A DNA stretch of 64,000 bases from Spirosoma oryzae (GCF_003002825.1 NZ_PVTE01000009.1:1-64000); one strand, 5' to 3'. Counted from the stretch's first letter, positions 8,433-18,034 are shown. Numbers and translations are program-made. The notes: a model not told the origin generated them from the letters alone.

Positions 8433-11400
8433 GTGAAACCGACCCTTTTGTTTGTGCTGCTGGCCCTGCTGCTGACCAGTTGCGAGAAGCCCCTCTTCAC
8501 GCAGCTCCCCGCTGACGATACCGGCATCACCTTCGCCAACCGCATTGTCGACAACGATTCGATGAACATCATCGACTTCGAATATATCTATAACGGCGGG
8601 GGCACCGCCATCGGCGATTTCAACAACGATGGGCTGGCCGACATTTTCTTTACCGGCAACCAGGTAGCGAACCGCTTATACCTGAACAAGGGGGATTTCA
8701 AGTTCGACGACGTCACCAAAACAGCGGGCGTCGACGGGGGCGGCAAATGGTGTTCGGGCGTAGCCCTGGTCGACATCAACAACGATGGCTGGCTCGATAT
8801 TTACGTTGGCGCGACGGTGAGTAAAGTCGCCAGTCGGCGGGAGAATATGCTGTTTGTCAACCAGGGTTCGACAAACGGACAACCGCCCGTGTTTCGCGAA
8901 ATGGCCAAGGAGTACGGCATCGCCGACGACGGTCACACGACCAACGCAGCCTTTTTCGACTACGATAACGACGGTGATCTCGATCTGTATGTGCTGACCA
9001 ATACCATCGAGGAATACCCCAACGCCTACCGTGCCCGCCTGACAGATGGCTCGTCGATCACGACCGACCGGCTGTATCGCAACGACCCTAACCCTACGCT
9101 GGGCCACCCGGTATTTACCAATGTCTCCAAACCCGCCGGCATTCAGATCGAAGGCTACGGGTTGGGCCTGAACATCACCGACATCAACCGCGACGGCTGG
9201 AAAGACGTCTACGTAACCAACGATTACCTGAGCGACGATCTGTTGTGGATCAACAACAAAAACGGGACGTTTACCGACCGGGCACCCGAGTACGTGAAGC
9301 ACACCAGCGGCTCGGCGATGGGCAATGACATTGCCGACGTCAACAACGACGGACTGGTCGATATTATGGCCGTGGACATGCTGCCGCGCGACAATTTCCG
9401 TAAGAAAATGCTCGTCGGGCCGAACAACTACCAGACGTACCTGAACAACGATCAGTACAAGCACACCTACCAGTTTGTGCGGAATACGCTGCAACTGAAT
9501 CAGGGCATGGCCCGTACCGATTCGGGGGGTACGCATCCGGTGTTCAGCGAAGTAAGCCTGTTCAGCGACGTCGCCGAAACCGACTGGAGCTGGACGCCCA
9601 GCCTGCTCGATTTCGACAACGACGGCCATCGTGACCTGCTGGTTACCAACGGCTTTCCCAAAGACATTACCGACCGCGACTTTATCTCGTTCCGGGCACA
9701 GAGTTCGTCGGTGGCCACGAAAGAGTTTATGCTGGCGCAGATCCCGGTCATCAAGATCAGCAATTACGCCTTTCGCAACCGGGGCGAAGCCGGTGTTCCG
9801 ACCTTTGAAGACGTAACCGAGAAGTGGGGGCTGAAAACGCCGTCGTTCTCAAACGGCGCGGCTTACGGCGACCTCGACAACGACGGTGACGTCGACTACG
9901 TGGTCAACAACATCAACGACTCGGCCTTCGTCTACCGCAACAACCTGATCGAGAGCAAGCAGCCGAAAGCCAATTACCTGCGGATGAAATTCGTCGGTGA
10001 GGGGCAGAACCGCATGGGTCTGGGCGCGATCGTTGAACTGCGCTACGGCAAAGGACAGCAGCAGGTGTACGAACATACGCCGTATCGGGGTTATCTCTCG
10101 ACCGTCGAAGCCGTTGCGCACTTCGGGCTGGGCGACCAGAAAACCGTCGATGAGGTACGGATTATATGGCCCGGCCTGAACGGTGCCCCGCAGCATCAGC
10201 AGGTCCTGCGCAACGTGCCGGTCAATCAGGTGCTGACCGTCGACGCCCGTAACGCCCGTGCCCCCTACGTACCGGCAAGCCAGCCGGCCGGGCTGTTCGC
10301 CGACGTTACCGACTCACTGAACATCACCTATCGCCATTCCGAACCCGACTATATCGACTTCAACACGCAGAAACTGCTGCCGCACAAACTCTCGCAGTTT
10401 GGACCGGCCGTATCGGTGGGTGATGTCAACGGCGACGGGCTGGACGACCTGTTCATCGGCGGCTCACGGTTGAACAAAGGGCATTTCCTGATTCAGACGC
10501 TTCGCAACGGCAAGCCAACCTTTACCGAACAGGATCTACTGCCTGAACCAGCCATTGCGGGTACGATGTACGGCGGATCGGGCAACGCCAGAGATAAAGT
10601 GCAGGAAGACATGGGCACGTTGCTGTTCGATGCGGACGGCGACGGGGATGTTGATCTGTACATTGCCAGTGGCAGCGTAGAGGGTCAGGCCAATTCCACT
10701 GCCTTTCAGGACCGGCTGTACCTGAACGACGGCAACGGCAAATTCAGCCTGACACAAACTGCCCTGCCAGCCAATACGACGAGCAAGTCGTGCGTCAAAG
10801 CCGTTGATTTCGACCGCGACGGTGACCTCGATCTGTTCGTAGGTGGTCGTATCGAACCCGATCATTACCCCAAACCGGTGTCGAGCTGCCTGCTCCGTAA
10901 CGACTCGCGGCCCGGTCAGCCCAGCTTCACCGACGTTACCAAAGCCGTTGCCCCCGCGCTCGTCGATGCGGGGCTGGTCTGTGATGCGCTGTGGACCGAC
11001 GCCGATAACGACGGCTGGCCCGACCTGATGCTAGCCGGTGAGTTTATGCCGCTGACTATTCTGAAAAATCAGAACGGCAAAAAACTGGACGCGCTGAAAA
11101 CCGACCTGGATGGTTATAAAGGCTGGTGGAACAGCCTGATCGCGGGCGACTTCGACCGCGACGGCGACATGGATTACGTAGCCGGTAACTTCGGTCTGAA
11201 TGCCCGGATGCGGGCGTCGGAGCGCGAGCCCGTACGCATGTACGCGGGCGACCTCGACAATAACGGCTTCTACGATGCCATCCCAACGCTGTTTCTACCC
11301 GACGAAAATGGCGTCAGCCGCGAGTTTACGCTGCACGGGCGCGACGACCTGATTAAGCAGATGATCGTCATGCGGAAGCGGTTCCCGATGTACAAAGACT

Positions 11401-12041
11401 TTACGCAGGCCAGCATCGACAAACTGCTGACACCCGAAGAGCGGGAAAAGGCGGTGGTATTGGAAGCGAACTACTTACAATCGGCCTACATTGAAAACAA
11501 AGGCAACGGCACGTTCGCCATTCATCCCCTGCCCGACCTCGCACAACTCGGCCCGATTTTCGGGATGGTCGCCCAGGACGTCGACCGCGACGGAAATCTG
11601 GACCTGATGCTGGTTGGCAACGACTACGGTGGTGAAGTGCTGATCGGGCGGTACGACGCGCTGAATGGCCTGTGGCTGCGGGGCGATGGCAAAGGCGGTT
11701 TTGCCGCGCAGTCGATCGCCAGGAGCGGCTTCTACGTTCCCGGCGACGCCAAGGGACTCGCCCAGCTAACCGACGCACGGGGTCGCCAACTACTCGTAGC
11801 GTCGCAGAACCGGGGCCGACTCTGTGTCTTCCAGAATAGTAAACCGGCTCCCTCCGTCCGGCTGAAACCAACCGACGCGTCGGCGCTGCTGACATTTGCC
11901 GATGGTCGGAAGCAGAAGGTTGAACTTAGCTACGGCAGTTCGTTCCTGTCGCAGTCGGGCCGGTCGCTCTTAGTAAGCCCCCAAATCAAAGCCGTCGACA
12001 TCATCGACTCAAAAGGGACAAGACGACAGGAGAAATTATAG
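8433..12041 (+). CDS. VCBS/FG-GAP repeat lipoprotein with ASPIC/UnbV domain
   Basis: 1202 residues from GTG 8433. This start was chosen because it opens directly into a lipoprotein signal (VKPTLLFVLLALLLTSCEK), while the frame upstream has no good signal. At least 14 Dx[DN]xDG-type loops (DFNNDGLAD, DINNDGWLD, DYDNDGDLD, DVNGDGLDD, DADGDGDVD and others) mark FG-GAP/VCBS beta-propeller blades that bind Ca2+. An ASPIC/UnbV domain (HFGLGDQKTVDEVRIIWPG) lies mid-protein, so two propellers flank it. Such CRTAC1-like proteins are surface lipoproteins of Bacteroidota often encoded near SusC/D pairs, but no SusC/D pair is adjacent here. The role is unknown; carbohydrate binding or adhesion is inferred. 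Confidence 0.88.
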   Translation: MKPTLLFVLLALLLTSCEKPLFTQLPADDTGITFANRIVDNDSMNIIDFEYIYNGGGTAIGDFNNDGLADIFFTGNQVANRLYLNKGDFKFDDVTKTAGVDGGGKWCSGVALVDINNDGWLDIYVGATVSKVASRRENMLFVNQGSTNGQPPVFREMAKEYGIADDGHTTNAAFFDYDNDGDLDLYVLTNTIEEYPNAYRARLTDGSSITTDRLYRNDPNPTLGHPVFTNVSKPAGIQIEGYGLGLNITDINRDGWKDVYVTNDYLSDDLLWINNKNGTFTDRAPEYVKHTSGSAMGNDIADVNNDGLVDIMAVDMLPRDNFRKKMLVGPNNYQTYLNNDQYKHTYQFVRNTLQLNQGMARTDSGGTHPVFSEVSLFSDVAETDWSWTPSLLDFDNDGHRDLLVTNGFPKDITDRDFISFRAQSSSVATKEFMLAQIPVIKISNYAFRNRGEAGVPTFEDVTEKWGLKTPSFSNGAAYGDLDNDGDVDYVVNNINDSAFVYRNNLIESKQPKANYLRMKFVGEGQNRMGLGAIVELRYGKGQQQVYEHTPYRGYLSTVEAVAHFGLGDQKTVDEVRIIWPGLNGAPQHQQVLRNVPVNQVLTVDARNARAPYVPASQPAGLFADVTDSLNITYRHSEPDYIDFNTQKLLPHKLSQFGPAVSVGDVNGDGLDDLFIGGSRLNKGHFLIQTLRNGKPTFTEQDLLPEPAIAGTMYGGSGNARDKVQEDMGTLLFDADGDGDVDLYIASGSVEGQANSTAFQDRLYLNDGNGKFSLTQTALPANTTSKSCVKAVDFDRDGDLDLFVGGRIEPDHYPKPVSSCLLRNDSRPGQPSFTDVTKAVAPALVDAGLVCDALWTDADNDGWPDLMLAGEFMPLTILKNQNGKKLDALKTDLDGYKGWWNSLIAGDFDRDGDMDYVAGNFGLNARMRASEREPVRMYAGDLDNNGFYDAIPTLFLPDENGVSREFTLHGRDDLIKQMIVMRKRFPMYKDFTQASIDKLLTPEEREKAVVLEANYLQSAYIENKGNGTFAIHPLPDLAQLGPIFGMVAQDVDRDGNLDLMLVGNDYGGEVLIGRYDALNGLWLRGDGKGGFAAQSIARSGFYVPGDAKGLAQLTDARGRQLLVASQNRGRLCVFQNSKPAPSVRLKPTDASALLTFADGRKQKVELSYGSSFLSQSGRSLLVSPQIKAVDIIDSKGTRRQEKL

Positions 12042-12187
12042 ACAGGATTACAGGATTTTCTACTATGGCTGGCGGTGTTGTCAGGTCGGGAACTTGGCAA
12101 CACCGCCAGCCATAGTATTGAAAAAGGTCGGGTTTAAAATCCGACCTTTACAACAGAATAAAATCCTGTCAATCCTGTAATCCTGTC
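12041..12187. repeat. Nested intergenic palindrome (family D arms)
   Basis: Three concentric or serial inverted repeats. The outer arms 12041-12057 and 12171-12187 are 17 bases and perfect, with an internal direct repeat of acaggatt. Inside lie 12063-12080 with 12098-12115 (18 bases, perfect) and 12123-12131 with 12141-12149 (9 bases). It fills the gap between the convergent VCBS and DUF4494 genes and could terminate both. The outer arm sequence recurs at 27707-27780. Confidence 0.85.
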
Positions 12188-12194
12188 CAAAAAC

Positions 12195-12704
12195 CTATTC
12201 CTGTTCGCTGACGACTTCGGCGAGGGGGCGCAGGTTGCGTTGTTCCTCTTCGTTGTACGGGAAAATATCCAGAATCTTCGTGATGTTGACGTCGGTGATT
12301 TCGAACGGATCGAGCGACGATTTCAGACTTACCTCCACGCGTTCATACGCTTGTTTGGGCGTTTCGGCATTGACAAGCATCACGCTCGGCGTTTTCTTCT
12401 GCTTACCGGTTTTTTCGTCGTCCAGGATAAACAGCGCTTTAACCTTGAACCAGGTTTCGCCACCGTCTTCGATCATCAGCACGTCGGCCAGTTTCATCCG
12501 CGAAATGTTCGTAATTTCAAACTCCGGCGTGTTGGCAGCAATCTCCTGATAGAGTCGACCTTCAGCATCGGTATAACTCACGGCATCGACCAGATAAGCC
12601 TCCGTGACGTTCTTTTGCTTGATAAACTCTTCGTTGCGCGTTCCGACGGTAGCGTCGTCGACAGGCTGCTGATAACGGATCTTTCCGAGAAACCAGTTGG
12701 GCAT
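12195..12704 (-). CDS. DUF4494 domain-containing protein
   Basis: 169 residues from MPNWFLGKIRYQQ; the upstream extension to 12749 lacks family similarity. The whole length matches DUF4494, a Bacteroidota family of cytoplasmic proteins with no known function (MPNWF.GKI start, VTEAYLVDAVSYTDAEGR, and a mid-region ending ILDIFPYNEE). No signal peptide or membrane segment. It stands alone, divergent from the rhodanese-thioredoxin gene. Confidence 0.85.
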   Translation of the reverse strand: MPNWFLGKIRYQQPVDDATVGTRNEEFIKQKNVTEAYLVDAVSYTDAEGRLYQEIAANTPEFEITNISRMKLADVLMIEDGGETWFKVKALFILDDEKTGKQKKTPSVMLVNAETPKQAYERVEVSLKSSLDPFEITDVNITKILDIFPYNEEEQRNLRPLAEVVSEQE

Positions 12705-12756
12705 TTTTGATTGATTTAGTCTGTAATTAAAACAAAAACCGGGCGGCAAAAGTGCT

Positions 12757-12764
12757 TATTTTTG
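12757..12764 (+). promoter_or_regulatory. Putative -7 promoter element
   Basis: TATTTTTG matches TAnnTTTG in the divergent gap between the DUF4494 gene and the rhodanese-thioredoxin gene, 108 bases before the ATG of the latter. The -33 box is unclear. Confidence 0.35.
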
Positions 12765-12872
12765 GGATCTGTTCGTGCTTTATTCCGCGTTGTTTTTACC
12801 ACGCAACGGCCGATACACCATTGCTCTACGCCTGACAATCTATTCGCTTATCGCAGCAACTCACAAACGACA

Positions 12873-13559
12873 ATGAAATTTATCCTCCTCTCCCTCCTGC
12901 TTGGCGCGGCCGTCTCCGGGCAGGCACAGACTGTTTCCGCCGACACGTTTGCCACACAGCTGAAACAAAGCGCACAGGCACAACTGATCGACGTACGGAC
13001 ACCCGCCGAATTTGCCGACGGGCATTTACCCAACGCCGTCAACATCAATTCCCAGCGTCCCGACTTCTCGCAGGCGCTGGGTCAGCTCGACAAGTCGAAA
13101 CCCGTCTTCGTCTACTGTATGTCGGGCGGACGCAGCAAAGGCGCGGTCGAGACGCTCCGGGAATTGGGCTATACCGATGTGCATGAACTGAGGGGAGGCT
13201 ATCTGAAGTGGGCGTCGAAGATGATGCCGGTAGCCGGCGTAACGCATTCGACAGCCAAGCCAGAGTGGCCTGTCGCCCGCTTCGACAGTCTACGCCAGAA
13301 ACAGTCGCTACTGATGGTCGACGTGTACGCGCCCTGGTGCGGTCCGTGCAAGAAAATGGCCCCGGCCATCGTCAAGCTACAGCAGGAGTTTGCTGGGTCA
13401 GCGACCATTCTTAAAGTGAACGCCGACACGGAAAAACCTTTTCTGGCTGCGTATCAGGTCGATGAATTACCGACGATACTGGTCTTTCGAAACGGCAAAC
13501 TGGTCGACCGCCAGATCGGCTACCGCGACGAAGCTGCCATGCGCGCCCTGTTGAAGTAA
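12873..13559 (+). CDS. Exported rhodanese-thioredoxin fusion
   Basis: 228 residues. The signal peptide (MKFILLSLLLGAAVSGQAQ) places it in the periplasm. A rhodanese domain (about 22-110) has the active-site loop VYCMSGGRSKG with catalytic Cys, and a thioredoxin domain (about 125-228) has WCGPCKKM and the cis-Pro region DELPTI. Rhodaneses carry persulfide sulfur on Cys and thioredoxin reduces disulfides, so the fusion could regenerate its own persulfide or handle oxidised thiols outside the cytoplasm; this coupling is an inference. It is single; the gap after it carries the palindrome at 13564-13663. Confidence 0.88.
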   Translation: MKFILLSLLLGAAVSGQAQTVSADTFATQLKQSAQAQLIDVRTPAEFADGHLPNAVNINSQRPDFSQALGQLDKSKPVFVYCMSGGRSKGAVETLRELGYTDVHELRGGYLKWASKMMPVAGVTHSTAKPEWPVARFDSLRQKQSLLMVDVYAPWCGPCKKMAPAIVKLQQEFAGSATILKVNADTEKPFLAAYQVDELPTILVFRNGKLVDRQIGYRDEAAMRALLK

Positions 13560-13563
13560 CTAT

Positions 13564-13663
13564 GTAGCCCAGACCTCCAGGTCTGGAGGCCGGCAGGTCA
13601 ATTTATTCGGATGGAGACTACGTTGGCCGCTTCGCGTCCTCCAGACGTGGACGTCTGGGCTAC
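13564..13663. repeat. Intergenic palindrome (family C arms)
   Basis: 26-base arms 13564-13589 and 13638-13663 pair with two mismatches. Each arm is itself nearly palindromic (agacctccaggtct on the left). The arms begin gtagccc.gac, related to those at 16631, 22336 and 56051. The rest of the gap to 13761 is AT-rich and may hold the YceI promoter. Confidence 0.8.
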
Positions 13664-13761
13664 ACGAACGTCAAATTATTTTTTGGCTACCTGAACCATT
13701 CGAAACAATTACGTGTATAGACATTAAATATACATGTAACTAAGTAACACATCACTCAATC

Positions 13762-14304
13762 ATGGAAGCACAAACAGCCACCACCTGGGTTATCGACCCC
13801 CTGCACTCAGAAATCCAGTTCAAAGTAAAACACCTGATGGTATCGACCGTGACCGGTTCATTCGGCCAGTACGAAGGTTCGGTCGAGATGGTGGGCGACG
13901 ATTTTGAAGACGCCAAGATTCAGTTTTCGGCGGATATCGACAGCATCAGCACGGGCAACGAACAACGCGATGGACACTTGAAGTCGGGTGAATTTTTCGA
14001 CGCGGAGCAGTTCCCGAAACTGACGTTTGAATCGACAGACATGCGCAAAACCGGCGACGATACGTACGAACTGCGCGGTAACCTGACCCTGCACGGCGTA
14101 ACGAAGCCCGTCACACTGAAAGCCGAGTACGGTGGCCAGATGGTTGATTTCTACGGACAGACGAAAGCGGGTTTTGAAGTGACCGGTACCATCAAGCGGA
14201 AAGAGTTCAGCCTGACCTGGGACGGCGTAACCGAAGCTGGTGGCGTTGTTCTCAGCGATGATGTTCGGCTGGTCATGAACATCCAGGTGACGAAGCAAGC
14301 GTAG
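13762..14304 (+). CDS. YceI family protein
   Basis: 180 residues, a full-length YceI lipocalin-like beta-barrel with WVIDPLHSEIQFKVKHLMVSTVTG at the start, then RDGHLKSGEFFD and LTLHGVTKPVTL, all hallmark segments. YceI folds bind a polyisoprenoid or amphiphilic lipid in the barrel. No signal peptide is visible, so a cytosolic location is likely. Monocistronic; it ends just before the palindrome at 14312-14410. Confidence 0.9.
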   Translation: MEAQTATTWVIDPLHSEIQFKVKHLMVSTVTGSFGQYEGSVEMVGDDFEDAKIQFSADIDSISTGNEQRDGHLKSGEFFDAEQFPKLTFESTDMRKTGDDTYELRGNLTLHGVTKPVTLKAEYGGQMVDFYGQTKAGFEVTGTIKRKEFSLTWDGVTEAGGVVLSDDVRLVMNIQVTKQA

Positions 14305-14311
14305 TTATACA

Positions 14312-14410
14312 GTTATAAAGTTGTAGGGTTGGATAGTTGTAAAGTTGGCTGACGCCGATGTTGTTCGCGTCAATCAACTCTATAACTATCCAACCCTACA
14401 ACTTTATAAC
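14312..14410. repeat. Intergenic palindrome with GCTGACGC loop
   Basis: 27-base arms 14312-14338 and 14384-14410 are perfect reverse complements. The loop contains gctgacgc (14348-14355) and ttgttcgcgtca (14361-14372); the latter 12 bases recur in the loop at 54852-54863 although the arms there are unrelated. It lies between convergent yceI and the M3 peptidase gene. Confidence 0.9.
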
Positions 14411-14415
14411 TCCAC

Positions 14416-16557
14416 TTACAAAATCAGACCGCTTCGGCGCAGCATGGCTTTGGGCGACGGTTCGCGACCCCGGAACTTCTTGTAGAGCTCCATCGGGCGC
14501 TCGCTGCCGCCTTTCTCCAGTACATTCTTCCGGAAACTGTCGGCAGCGGCTTTGTTATCCAGCCCACCTTTTTCTTTAAAGAACTCAAACGCGTCGGCAT
14601 CGAGCACTTCGCTCCATTTGTAGCTGTAGTAACCCGCTGAGTAACCACCGGCGAAAATGTGCGAGAACGCCGGGCTGAACGCAACGCCATCGACGCGCGG
14701 GAACAGGTTCGCCACCGAATCGACGCGGTTTTCAACCTCCGTGATGCTCTCACCCGTTGGCTTCTGACCGTGGTAATACATGTCGACCAGGCCGAAGCGA
14801 AGCTGTCGCATGTTGGCCAGACCAGCTAAGAAATTCTGGCTGGCGCGGATTTTCTCGATTAGTTCGTTTGGAATGACTTCGCCCGTCTGGTAGTGCTTGG
14901 CGAACAATTTCAGCGCTTCCGGATCGTAGCACCAGTTTTCCATAACCTGCGACGGCAACTCGACGAAGTCGCGGGGCACGCTGGTTCCGCTCAGACTTTC
15001 GTATTTGCCATTGGCCAGCATACCGTGCAGGCCGTGGCCGAACTCATGGAACAGGGTCGTCACTTCATAGAATGTCAGCAGCGACGGTTTGGTGTCAGTC
15101 GGGCGGGTGAAGTTGCAGACGTTGATAATCTGCGGCCGGATGTTCTGGTTGTTTTCAATCTTCTGCCCCTGAATGTCGTTCATCCAGGCACCGCTACGCT
15201 TACCGGCACGGGGGAAGTAATCGCCGTAGAACACCGAAACGAACTTGCCGTCTTTATCGAATACGTCGAAGGTGCGGACTTCGGGGTTATACACCGGGAT
15301 GTCTTTACGCTCCTTGAACGTGATACCATACAACTTGTTGGCGACCATGAACGCGCCGTCGAGTACGTTGTCGAGCTTGAAATACGGCTTTAGCGTTTCA
15401 TCGTCGAGGTCGTACTTTTCTTTCTTCAGCTTCTCGGCATAGTAGCTGTTGTCCCACGCCTGAAGTTTGTCTTCCGTGAAGCCGTTGGCTTTCGCGTAGG
15501 TCGTCAGTTCGGTCAGTTGCTTTTCAGCAGCCGGGCGGGCGTAGCCGACCAGTTCGTCGAGGAAGCTCTGCACTTTGGCCCGCGAGCCGGCCATACTTTC
15601 TTCCAGCACAAAATCGGCATGGGTTGGGTAGCCAAGCAGGTTCGCCCGCTCATAGCGCAGGTCAACGATTTTTTTGATGATCGCCGAATTATCGTTTTTG
15701 TCGCCGTGGAAGCCGCGTCCGTTAAACGCCATGTACAGTTTCTTCCGCAGTTCGCGGTTATCGGCGTACTGCATAAACGGCCCGTAACTCGGTGCCTGTA
15801 GGGTGAATACGTACCCTTCTTTCCCCTGTTTCTGCGCGGTTGCCTTTGCCGCTTCCAGCACGTAATCGGGCAAACCGGCCAGTTCTTTTGGGTCGGTCAC
15901 GAGCATCGAAAATTCGTTGGTCTCGTTCAGTACGTTCTCGCCAAACTGAAGCGACAGTTGCGACAACTCCTTATCGATGGCCCGCAGGCGCTCTTTTCCT
16001 TTCTCGTCCAGATTAGCACCATTGCGGGCAAAGCGCTTGTACGCCTTTTCCAGCAGCATGTCGCTTTCGGGATCGAGCTTCAGACTGGCCCGTTTGTCGT
16101 ACACTGATTTGATGCGGGCGTACAGTTTCTGATTCAGGGTAACGTCGTTGCCGTACTCGGTCAGCATGGGCGACGCTTCTTTAACGATCTTTTGCAGGTC
16201 GGGGGTCGTTTCGGCGCTGTTGAGGTTGAACAGAACCGACGTCACTTTGCCGAGCAGATCACCCGTGCGTTCGAGCGCCACAATGGTGTTATCGAACGTA
16301 GGTTCTTCCTTGGTGCTGGTGATGGCGGTTACTTCCTTACGCGCCTGCTTGATGCCTTCTTTGAGGGCAGGCATGTAATCGTCGTTGGTAATCTTGTCGA
16401 ATGGAGCCGTCTGATGCGGTGTCGTGTACGGCTGTAAAAACGGATTCTGATGCATGGGAACGCGGGTCGTTTTAGACGGCGATGGTTGCGCTACGGCCGT
16501 GATAGCCGCCACGCCCAACCACAGGCCCGTCAGAGCAAGCTGTTGATGACGTAACAT
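14416..16557 (-). CDS. M3 family zinc metallopeptidase (oligopeptidase/Dcp-like)
   Basis: 713 residues from MLRHQQLALTG, with a signal peptide cleaved after AVAQ, so probably periplasmic. The catalytic zinc motif HEFGHGLHG lies around residue 500, with the downstream Glu in the usual helix, in the large helical M3 fold. The length fits peptidyl-dipeptidase Dcp/oligopeptidase A (about 680-720). The role would be degradation of short peptides. The start was moved 13 codons inward from the longest frame because the signal peptide begins there. Confidence 0.9.
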   Translation of the reverse strand: MLRHQQLALTGLWLGVAAITAVAQPSPSKTTRVPMHQNPFLQPYTTPHQTAPFDKITNDDYMPALKEGIKQARKEVTAITSTKEEPTFDNTIVALERTGDLLGKVTSVLFNLNSAETTPDLQKIVKEASPMLTEYGNDVTLNQKLYARIKSVYDKRASLKLDPESDMLLEKAYKRFARNGANLDEKGKERLRAIDKELSQLSLQFGENVLNETNEFSMLVTDPKELAGLPDYVLEAAKATAQKQGKEGYVFTLQAPSYGPFMQYADNRELRKKLYMAFNGRGFHGDKNDNSAIIKKIVDLRYERANLLGYPTHADFVLEESMAGSRAKVQSFLDELVGYARPAAEKQLTELTTYAKANGFTEDKLQAWDNSYYAEKLKKEKYDLDDETLKPYFKLDNVLDGAFMVANKLYGITFKERKDIPVYNPEVRTFDVFDKDGKFVSVFYGDYFPRAGKRSGAWMNDIQGQKIENNQNIRPQIINVCNFTRPTDTKPSLLTFYEVTTLFHEFGHGLHGMLANGKYESLSGTSVPRDFVELPSQVMENWCYDPEALKLFAKHYQTGEVIPNELIEKIRASQNFLAGLANMRQLRFGLVDMYYHGQKPTGESITEVENRVDSVANLFPRVDGVAFSPAFSHIFAGGYSAGYYSYKWSEVLDADAFEFFKEKGGLDNKAAADSFRKNVLEKGGSERPMELYKKFRGREPSPKAMLRRSGLIL

Positions 16558-16630
16558 AGCGTGGGTTAAAATGAGTTTCCCCGCAAAATACAACAAAAAC
16601 AGGCAGGGCTGGCGGGACTTTGATGAGCGG

Positions 16631-16670
16631 TGTAGCCTGGACCCGCGCCGGCGGACCGGTCCAGGCTACA
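16631..16670. repeat. Short palindrome (family C arms)
   Basis: 13-base perfect arms 16631-16643 (tgtagcctggacc) and 16658-16670 with a GC-rich 14-base loop. It lies between the M3 peptidase and thioesterase genes, which run in the same direction. Confidence 0.8.
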
Positions 16671-16695
16671 CGGCAACGCCAGGCCACAACGAAAG

Positions 16696-17220
16696 TTATA
16701 CGGCGACACTCAGCACCTGCTGCTTGATTGCTTTGATCCGGTCGTTGAAGTCGATGTGCGGATAGTCGACGTTGGGCAGTTCCGTGGTTTTCAGAAAGTC
16801 CATGATAATCGGGTCGTGGGGAACACGCTTGCCGGTGTCGACACTGACATATTTCGAGACTGTCCAGAGCACGTTTTTCAGGTGCGTCCGGGCATCGTCG
16901 GTCATATAAAACTCGGTAACGATCGTGTCTTCGTTGTGGTAAATCAGCCGTGACGCGATACGAATCCACTCGCTAACCAGCGCGGGGCGGATGTAGGCAA
17001 TCTGGTGTTGATAAACGACCCAGCTTGTCCGTAGTTCATGGAACATCTGGCCGGGGTTGAAATCGTAGAGTTTGGCAACCTGATCCTCGCGGGCGTTGAA
17101 GTAGTAGTCGAAATACTTGGCGTTGTTGAGGTGCTGAAGGGGGTCGCAGTCCTGAAAGCGGATAATCACCCGCGATTCAGTTTCGGTCGGATAGTGGCGT
17201 CCGGGATCGAGTCGGAACAT
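16696..17220 (-). CDS. Acyl-CoA thioesterase-like hotdog protein
   Basis: 174 residues from MFRLDPGRHYPTE. Single hotdog domain of the 4HBT kind (RFQDCDPLQHLNNAKYFDYY, matching the DxxxHxNN catalytic pattern with DCDPLQHLNN). It would hydrolyse an acyl-CoA thioester in the cytosol; chain length not predictable. The frame extends upstream to 17301, but that part is made of the palindrome at 17229-17330. Confidence 0.85.
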   Translation of the reverse strand: MFRLDPGRHYPTETESRVIIRFQDCDPLQHLNNAKYFDYYFNAREDQVAKLYDFNPGQMFHELRTSWVVYQHQIAYIRPALVSEWIRIASRLIYHNEDTIVTEFYMTDDARTHLKNVLWTVSKYVSVDTGKRVPHDPIIMDFLKTTELPNVDYPHIDFNDRIKAIKQQVLSVAV

Positions 17221-17228
17221 AGTTGTCT

Positions 17229-17330
17229 GGTTTTCGGTATATGGTTTTCGGGTTACGGCGGTCCGCCGGGTCAATGATCTATCGCACGACGAGCTAGGCA
17301 CCGAAAACCGTACATCGTAAACCGAAAACT
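17229..17330. repeat. Imperfect palindrome (family B arms)
   Basis: The left part (17229-17251, ggttttcggta...) and the right part (17301-17330) form an interrupted inverted repeat built from the words accgaaaac and gtaaacc. The same words occur at 17891-18034, 40686-40766 and 42307-42403. It sits in the divergent gap between the thioesterase and DUF2147 genes. Confidence 0.65.
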
Positions 17331-17428
17331 ACAGTCTGAGAACCGTAAAATTTCCGGCTAGATTCCGGTTCGGTGTAATCACAGATCACATCTTTGCGTT
17401 TAGTACAAAAAAACCAATTTTTATTCCT

Positions 17429-17884
17429 ATGAACAAAGGTCGCTTCATCGTCGCTACACTCGCCATCGTATTTGTTTCCCTGACTGCTTTCGCCCCCAAG
17501 GCCGACAACCCCGACGCTGTACTGGGTACCTGGCTCAACGGCACCAAGAAAGGGCATGTCGAGATCTACAAAAAAGGCGGTACGTACTTCGGCAAACTCG
17601 TCTGGCTGGGTCAGCCCAACGATCCGACAACGGGCAAACCCCGTACCGACGAGAACAACGTGGATGCCTCGAAACGGTCGCGACCGTTGATGAACCTGCC
17701 GTTGATGTACAACTTCAAGTACGACGGCGGCAATGTCTGGAGCGACGGCAAAATTTACAATCCCGAAGACGGTAAGGAATACAACTGCAAGATGACACTG
17801 ACCGATCCCAACACGCTCAACGTGCGCGGCTATGTCGGCATCTCCCTCCTCGGCAAAACGCAGATCTGGACGCGGGTGAAATAA
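17429..17884 (+). CDS. DUF2147 domain-containing exported protein
   Basis: 151 residues: signal peptide (1-22, ending TAFA), then a complete DUF2147 domain (VLGTWLNGTKKGHVEIYKKGGTYFGKLVWL, with G.IYNPEDGKEY and a C-terminal WTRVK). The family is a small secreted beta-rich fold of unknown role. Monocistronic, between two family-B palindromes. Confidence 0.9.
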   Translation: MNKGRFIVATLAIVFVSLTAFAPKADNPDAVLGTWLNGTKKGHVEIYKKGGTYFGKLVWLGQPNDPTTGKPRTDENNVDASKRSRPLMNLPLMYNFKYDGGNVWSDGKIYNPEDGKEYNCKMTLTDPNTLNVRGYVGISLLGKTQIWTRVK

Positions 17885-17890
17885 AGTTTT

Positions 17891-18034
17891 CGGTGTACGG
17901 TTTAAAGTTTACGGTTTACCTAGGCTGACGGTACTTGTGCGCCGAACTGCCACCGCCGACCAATCGACAACCCCACGATTTGTCGAGAACAACCACCTTC
18001 AGTCTTATCACCGTAAACTGTAAACCGTATACCG
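17891..18034. repeat. Intergenic palindrome (family B arms)
   Basis: 25-base arms 17891-17915 and 18010-18034 pair with two mismatches. The loop contains gctgacgg near 17933, close to the GCTGACGC word in other elements. It fills the gap between two co-directional genes, DUF2147 and the monooxygenase, ending 18 bases before the next ATG. Confidence 0.8.

Noticed and set aside
8676-9629. 317-codon minus-strand open frame
   Set aside because: Antisense to the repetitive Asp/Asn-rich VCBS gene; Val/Ile-rich shadow of the GAC/GTC codons.
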